Shown: positions 60,132-64,000 of the stretch, one piece after another
Layout: each line of letters begins with the position of its first letter
How positions within the stretch are numbered: the stretch's first letter is position 1
From: CAVQCT01 sp964520865
GTDB lineage: Bacteria > Zixibacteria > MSB-5A5 > GN15 > FEB-12
Length of the DNA stretch: 64,000 nt
Direction of reading: 5' to 3'
Assembly (NCBI GenBank): GCA_964520865.1
Contig: CAZFOY010000013.1
Coordinates: forward strand, 1 to 64,000
Made by a program: the position numbers and the translations under genes
Notes under the pieces: model-generated
Database searches by the model: none
What the model saw: only the letters and a program-made list of their open reading frames with translations
Told to the model about the DNA's origin: nothing

Positions 60132-61045
60132 GACTTGATCCCGAGCTTGCGTTTCCTGAAGTAAGCGATATTACCGATCACTATGAACACCATAATAACG
60201 ACGTGCGCCAGGGTCTGCGGTCCCATCATCACCAGGCCGGGCGTCGGAGTATCTTTGAAGCGGGGATGCGTTTCCTTGAGGGTATACTCGTATTCCGCCG
60301 CACCCTTAACGCCGCCAAGGATCCCGACAATCTGCGCCGGATAGTATGGGTACATCTGCGGAGCGACCACGGCCGCAACACCGACCGCAATCGGCACATG
60401 CCCCGGGTCACCCACAAACAGGATCCATTCCTTAGGCCCCGGCTTACCGCCGCCCAATGACACGATCAGGTCAAGATCTTGACACGAGCGGATACCGTTG
60501 AAAACCGGGATGCTGTCGAGCGGCACGTTATTCACGTCAGTCGGGAACATCTTGCGGAAGTCACTGACGATGACATTCAACACCCCTTCGTTGCCCGCTT
60601 TATAGCCGATGTTTACGTAGTCGACCCCATCCTTCTTGTTGGGGAACAGCGGCAATACGGATTCCTGCAGCGATTGTGTCATCAGCGACTGCCCGGTCGC
60701 CCAGAGCGACATGAATATGACTTTGAGCCCTCGGTCGAGAGCATGGCGGCTGATCGCATTGGCCATCGGCTGAACTTCGGGCGCCATGGCCGGATCGAAA
60801 TCGTAGGAAATCAGGACATGCGAGCCGGGCGGAAGACTCTCGATTTTGTCGAACACTGCCTGCACTACCGGAGTAGCTTTCTCGGCGAATGTAATCGGGA
60901 AAAGAATAGGGGCCGCGACCGCGATAAAAATGAACAGGAAAATAATCCGGCGATCGACTTCACGCCCCTGTATCGAGCGATAGAACAGCCAGAGTAGACC
61001 ACCGGCAATAATAACTAACGAGACGATAATTCCGATATGACCCAT
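60128..61045 (-). CDS. Cassette B, component 2: membrane-anchored alpha/beta protein
   Basis: This 305-residue paralogue of the 56345-57226 product has an N-terminal helix pair (about 3-21 and 35-52, one more than copy A), the motif IESLPPGSHVLISYDFDP near residue 68, LKVIFMSLWATGQ near 103, and the closing MYPYYPAQIVGILGGVKGA before the final helix. GGGGGGAG precedes the ATG. The soluble domain is likewise enclosed between membrane segments. Confidence 0.85.
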   Translation of the reverse strand: MGHIGIIVSLVIIAGGLLWLFYRSIQGREVDRRIIFLFIFIAVAAPILFPITFAEKATPVVQAVFDKIESLPPGSHVLISYDFDPAMAPEVQPMANAISRHALDRGLKVIFMSLWATGQSLMTQSLQESVLPLFPNKKDGVDYVNIGYKAGNEGVLNVIVSDFRKMFPTDVNNVPLDSIPVFNGIRSCQDLDLIVSLGGGKPGPKEWILFVGDPGHVPIAVGVAAVVAPQMYPYYPAQIVGILGGVKGAAEYEYTLKETHPRFKDTPTPGLVMMGPQTLAHVVIMVFIVIGNIAYFRKRKLGIKS

Positions 61046-61716
61046 CAGTCTCCCCCCAGATAGGTTCGCTCGACGCCGAGTATCAGGCGAAGAGACATCG
61101 ATACGACGCCCAGACCGATTCCGATCATGATCGCCCGTTGGCCGGCGAGGTTCGGCGCGTTCATGATCCAGATTGCCATATTAGGAATCTGCATGAGCGA
61201 GAAAGAATCGGGAATCCACGACGTGAGAAGCGTTCCGAACGGAGTCCTTCCCAGAAGGATGATAAACGCCGCGACCAGGAGGATGGTCGCTTCACGGTTC
61301 TTGGCCCTGAAGGCACGATACGAAGCCGATGCGACAAAGAAAGCAAGCAGGGCATACATGGTCGATTGAAGCGGGATGAGCACATAACTGAATGCGGTCT
61401 GGAACCAGGAACCTTCGCTCGTCACCGAGGCTGCAATCCCACCCGGATTGCCTATCTTAAAAAGACCAAGGGCGAGCATAAATACGAATCCCGCCAGCGT
61501 AACAATCGAGTATCCCCAGTCTTCTTTCTTTCGGCGAAGTTTCGTAATGTGCACCCGAACGAGATTGCCGCCGCCGAGAAAGAACGCAAATACCGCAATG
61601 ATATCAAAGAACAAGGTGAAATTCTCACCGAGACTCTCCATCGGGGGGAGGAAGACGGAGATTATCAGCAGGATTCCGACAAAGAACGTTATGAGAAGCG
61701 GTATCTGTCTTTTCAT
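61045..61716 (-). CDS. Cassette B, component 3: polytopic membrane protein
   Basis: This 223-residue paralogue of the 57237-58046 product has about six helices. It keeps the MKRQIPLLITFFVGI start, the AFFVASASYRAFRAKN stretch and the NLAGQRAIMIGIGLG ending, but the middle is about 45 residues shorter, removing one or two helices. Its stop overlaps the start of component 2 by one base. Confidence 0.85.
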   Translation of the reverse strand: MKRQIPLLITFFVGILLIISVFLPPMESLGENFTLFFDIIAVFAFFLGGGNLVRVHITKLRRKKEDWGYSIVTLAGFVFMLALGLFKIGNPGGIAASVTSEGSWFQTAFSYVLIPLQSTMYALLAFFVASASYRAFRAKNREATILLVAAFIILLGRTPFGTLLTSWIPDSFSLMQIPNMAIWIMNAPNLAGQRAIMIGIGLGVVSMSLRLILGVERTYLGGD

Positions 61717-61719
61717 AGG

Positions 61720-62940
61720 CTACTGGGTCGAAAATATCTCATTAAGTTTCGTACCTATCCAGTGCATGAAATCGATATGCCAGGCCGTCGAGACTGTAAT
61801 CGCGATAACGCCAATTATGATCACGACCATCGCAATCGCCTTCCCTACATCCTGTCCCTTCAACGAGCCGAGCTGTTTCGGTTCTCCGGAAAGATATGCC
61901 GAAGCAGCAAACAGCTCCTCACCTATCAATGTGAAATCGCAGGCGGCGATAAAGAACGGGAGCTGGGCCGGGCGGGCAGTACCGGCGATCTGAATGGCGC
62001 CGACAAAATTCCCCGTTTCGGCCAAAATGAGCGACTCGGCAAAGAACGCGCCGAGCAGGAAGACAGTCGCCGGTTTCTCACGCACCATGATGCCGTCGAC
62101 CGCCGCAACATAACCGAACTGCTCGTCGGTCACGTAGCTCACCATGTCATCGCTATACGCATCCGGTCGTCCCGCCGTCTGGTAAGACGCCTTGATCGTT
62201 TCCCGTCCCGCGGTCATCACCAGTGAACGCGAAACCGGCATGAAGATTTTCGTGTCATAGTCGGCCACCACGCGTGAGACGCGGCCGAGAATCGTCAAGC
62301 CCGCCAGCGTTTGAACGTCATCCATATCCTGAATGCCGGGAATGAACAATATCGGTCGGCCCATTTCGGTTGCCCGTCCGACTGCCTCGTCGACCGCTTC
62401 GAGTCCGGCTATCTTGCGAACGAACAGCTTCTTCCCTCGTCGGGCCGTTTCGATAAAGAAGACAACCGATCCGCCGATGATCAGCGCAATCAAGAGAAGA
62501 TACTTCTTATCCAGATCGATCCACTCGACCTGCGGCGACATGGCCTGGGTGTGAATCGATACCGCCGAGTCGTTTCTTGACTCAGTGACAACATAGTAGC
62601 TGTACGTTGAATCCGAAAACAGCCCTTCATCGGCGAATGAATTTGCTCCCGGAAGAAGTTTGGCGGCAACCACGGGGGTCCCATCGTTGACGATCCGATA
62701 GACGATATAGGATTTAACCTTTCCGTTCATCGGCTGGTCATCGATCGACGGTATCCAGGAGAGTTCGATCTTCTCGCCGTCGTCGTACTTGAAATCTGTC
62801 GCTAAGAGGGATGTTACAGGAGCTATTTTGATCAGGAGGGTGTCGGAGGAAGATGCAACCGAATCAACGGTACCGGACGGTTGCTGTGCGAAGACAGATG
62901 CCGCCAGGAGCAGTAGCGCTGTCGGTCTCAAAAATCTCAT
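61720..62940 (-). CDS. Cassette B, component 4: FN3-like exported membrane protein
   Basis: This 406-residue paralogue of the 58059-59288 product has a signal peptide ending near residue 18 (ASVFAQ), a beta-sandwich domain (about 40-145; KIELSWIPSIDD near 57), a membrane helix (about 150-170), the conserved domain with GRATEMGRPILFI, YVAAVDGIMVREKPAT and ACDFTLIGEELFAASAYL, and a last helix near 370-390. Identity to copy A is highest in this conserved domain and low in the exported domain. No Shine-Dalgarno sequence is evident before the ATG, and 52 bases separate it from cassette C. Confidence 0.85.
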   Translation of the reverse strand: MRFLRPTALLLLAASVFAQQPSGTVDSVASSSDTLLIKIAPVTSLLATDFKYDDGEKIELSWIPSIDDQPMNGKVKSYIVYRIVNDGTPVVAAKLLPGANSFADEGLFSDSTYSYYVVTESRNDSAVSIHTQAMSPQVEWIDLDKKYLLLIALIIGGSVVFFIETARRGKKLFVRKIAGLEAVDEAVGRATEMGRPILFIPGIQDMDDVQTLAGLTILGRVSRVVADYDTKIFMPVSRSLVMTAGRETIKASYQTAGRPDAYSDDMVSYVTDEQFGYVAAVDGIMVREKPATVFLLGAFFAESLILAETGNFVGAIQIAGTARPAQLPFFIAACDFTLIGEELFAASAYLSGEPKQLGSLKGQDVGKAIAMVVIIIGVIAITVSTAWHIDFMHWIGTKLNEIFSTQ

Positions 62941-62992
62941 TTATAAACGTTACTTACTGTGGCACACCTGCAACTCGTCCAGACGTGCTTCT

Positions 62993-63661
62993 TTAGTGTA
63001 TCATTCCCAGCCAGTCGGAGAAGATAAAGTCGATACGCCCGATAAGCAGGGACATACGGCTCATCACGGTGTATCCGAACGAAGCACCGAAAGTGATCAT
63101 CAGGAAGAAAATCCCGACTTTCGCTCCGGCCCCGAACGCACCCTTATGCTCCTTCGAGAAGAAGAAATAAATCAACCCGGTAAACGTGCCGACCGCTACC
63201 ACGATATTTCCGATAATATCGTAGGCGGAAGCGCTGTAGTGCGCGCCGAACAACGGCATGACCGTGTTCTCGACCTGGACCATGATATTCGAGGAAAAAT
63301 AGTTTATTAAATAGAACCCTGCGGTTGAACCTACGATGAAAGAGAGCGGCCAACGGGAAATCCAGCCGATCTTCGGCAACAGCCGCATGAGCATCAGTAC
63401 GCCCAGCACGGCGCCGACAAAGAGAGTGTAGTCCGGTTTCGGGGTTATCAGGTTCCCCGCCGCATCGTACGTCACGTGCGGAAACACGCCGACCCAGAAC
63501 TTGCCGTAAATGTTGTCCCAGAAGAGTGTAACGAACCAGTAGCCGGCCGATATGCCCACGAATGTCGATTCGCAGACCTTGTACCACAAATTATCCTTGT
63601 AGAGGAATGACACGATACCCAGTGTCAGAAAAGCAGCAATCCAAAGTGCAAAATGTTCCAT
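62993..63661 (-). CDS. Cassette C, component 1: polytopic membrane protein
   Basis: This 222-residue third copy of the component 1 family has about six helices. It keeps SFLYKDNLWYKVCESTFVG near residue 18, YFFFSKEHKGAFG, and FGASFGYTVMSRMSLLIGR near the end. It is the shortest copy and lacks both the N-terminal helix of B and the C-terminal helix of A, so it may represent the minimal core. AGAGGAT precedes the ATG. Confidence 0.85.
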   Translation of the reverse strand: MEHFALWIAAFLTLGIVSFLYKDNLWYKVCESTFVGISAGYWFVTLFWDNIYGKFWVGVFPHVTYDAAGNLITPKPDYTLFVGAVLGVLMLMRLLPKIGWISRWPLSFIVGSTAGFYLINYFSSNIMVQVENTVMPLFGAHYSASAYDIIGNIVVAVGTFTGLIYFFFSKEHKGAFGAGAKVGIFFLMITFGASFGYTVMSRMSLLIGRIDFIFSDWLGMIH

Positions 63662-63679
63662 CAGGCTATCCTCTTCCTC

Positions 63680-64000
63680 TTACAGCTTCTTCTTACGGCC
63701 GCTGCTGAAATAAGCAACGTTTCCGATGATGATGAAGGCGATAACGACCATATGGGCGAACGACTGCGAAAGCATGAACTTGGTTCCCTTACCGGGCTGT
63801 TTCATGGCCGCTTCGAACTCGGCCGCACCACTCATTCCGCCGAGCAGACCCTTGAGCTGACCGGTGCGCAAATACGGATAGACCTGCGGTGCCTGCACCG
63901 CGGTGTTACCGGCCGCCATTTTCAATCCATACCGATCGACTGCCACCTGGACCCACTCGACCGTGCCGGGGTATCCGGCTGACAGGTTGAATGAGAAATC
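63680..64000 (-). CDS. Cassette C, component 2 (partial, C-terminal part)
   Basis: The last 106 residues of a third component 2 are visible; the rest lies beyond the right edge. Motifs VYPYLRTGQLKGLLGGMSGA and the final helix ending GNVAYF match copies A and B. The open frame runs without a stop to the window end. Components 3 and 4 of cassette C are expected just outside. Confidence 0.85.
   Translation of the reverse strand, partial: DFSFNLSAGYPGTVEWVQVAVDRYGLKMAAGNTAVQAPQVYPYLRTGQLKGLLGGMSGAAEFEAAMKQPGKGTKFMLSQSFAHMVVIAFIIIGNVAYFSSGRKKKL

Noticed and set aside
61138..62226. Long plus-strand open frame opposite cassette B genes
   Set aside because: Same reasoning as the frame opposite cassette A; it spans two paralogous genes on the other strand.

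Overview
The window looks like a chromosomal scaffold from an uncultured Gram-negative bacterium, with one 100-N assembly gap at 51517-51616. An outer-membrane barrel receptor, a secreted metallopeptidase with a C-terminal sorting-type domain, Nuo complex I, a full Suf system and separate GlnRS and GluRS genes are compatible with the FCB superphylum. Candidate phylum Zixibacteria is my best guess, but nothing here proves it. No rRNA, tRNA, CRISPR array, phage or transposase was seen.

Left part (1-24713), mostly minus strand. The window opens inside a complex I operon (nuoA-B-C-D-E-F, nuoF cut by the edge) with its own promoter. To its right is a very compact run of 15 minus-strand genes from about 18650 down to 3609. 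It starts at a good promoter before a mannose-1-phosphate guanylyltransferase gene and continues through a SPOR lipoprotein, TsaC, a low-molecular-weight phosphatase, a DUF3108 protein, an unknown conserved protein, formiminotransferase-cyclodeaminase, a PHP esterase, a secreted metallopeptidase, an ECF S component, an outer-membrane receptor, an HD protein, an MFS transporter, a second PHP protein and a small unknown. Next to it lies iorA-iorB-buk-ptb-ptb, which together should convert 2-oxo acids from amino acids to acyl-CoA and then to acid plus ATP.

Middle part (24714-38706), mostly plus strand. It holds two small proteins, a membrane glycosyltransferase, MntP (minus), and an Rrf2-regulated suf operon (rrf2-sufC-B-D-Rieske-sufS-sufU-sufT). 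A perfect 18-bp palindrome overlaps the rrf2/suf promoter. A tripartite MacAB/Lol-like export system follows.

Right-middle part (38735-55094), minus strand. It carries fabL-lipB-E2 (lipoylation next to its substrate), a ferredoxin-NADP reductase and nadA, glnS, an oxygen-defence set (rubrerythrin, free-standing rubredoxin, peroxiredoxin), gltX with a polyproline membrane protein, ADP-forming acetyl-CoA synthetase, the gap, pyruvate phosphate dikinase with an unusual lysine-rich N-terminal tail, and a small basic protein.

Right end (55526-64000), minus strand. A run of ten membrane-protein genes consists of a four-gene cassette present in two complete copies (A and B) and a third copy (C) entering from beyond the window. 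I recognise no characterised system in it. This is the best candidate for an undescribed multi-component membrane machine.
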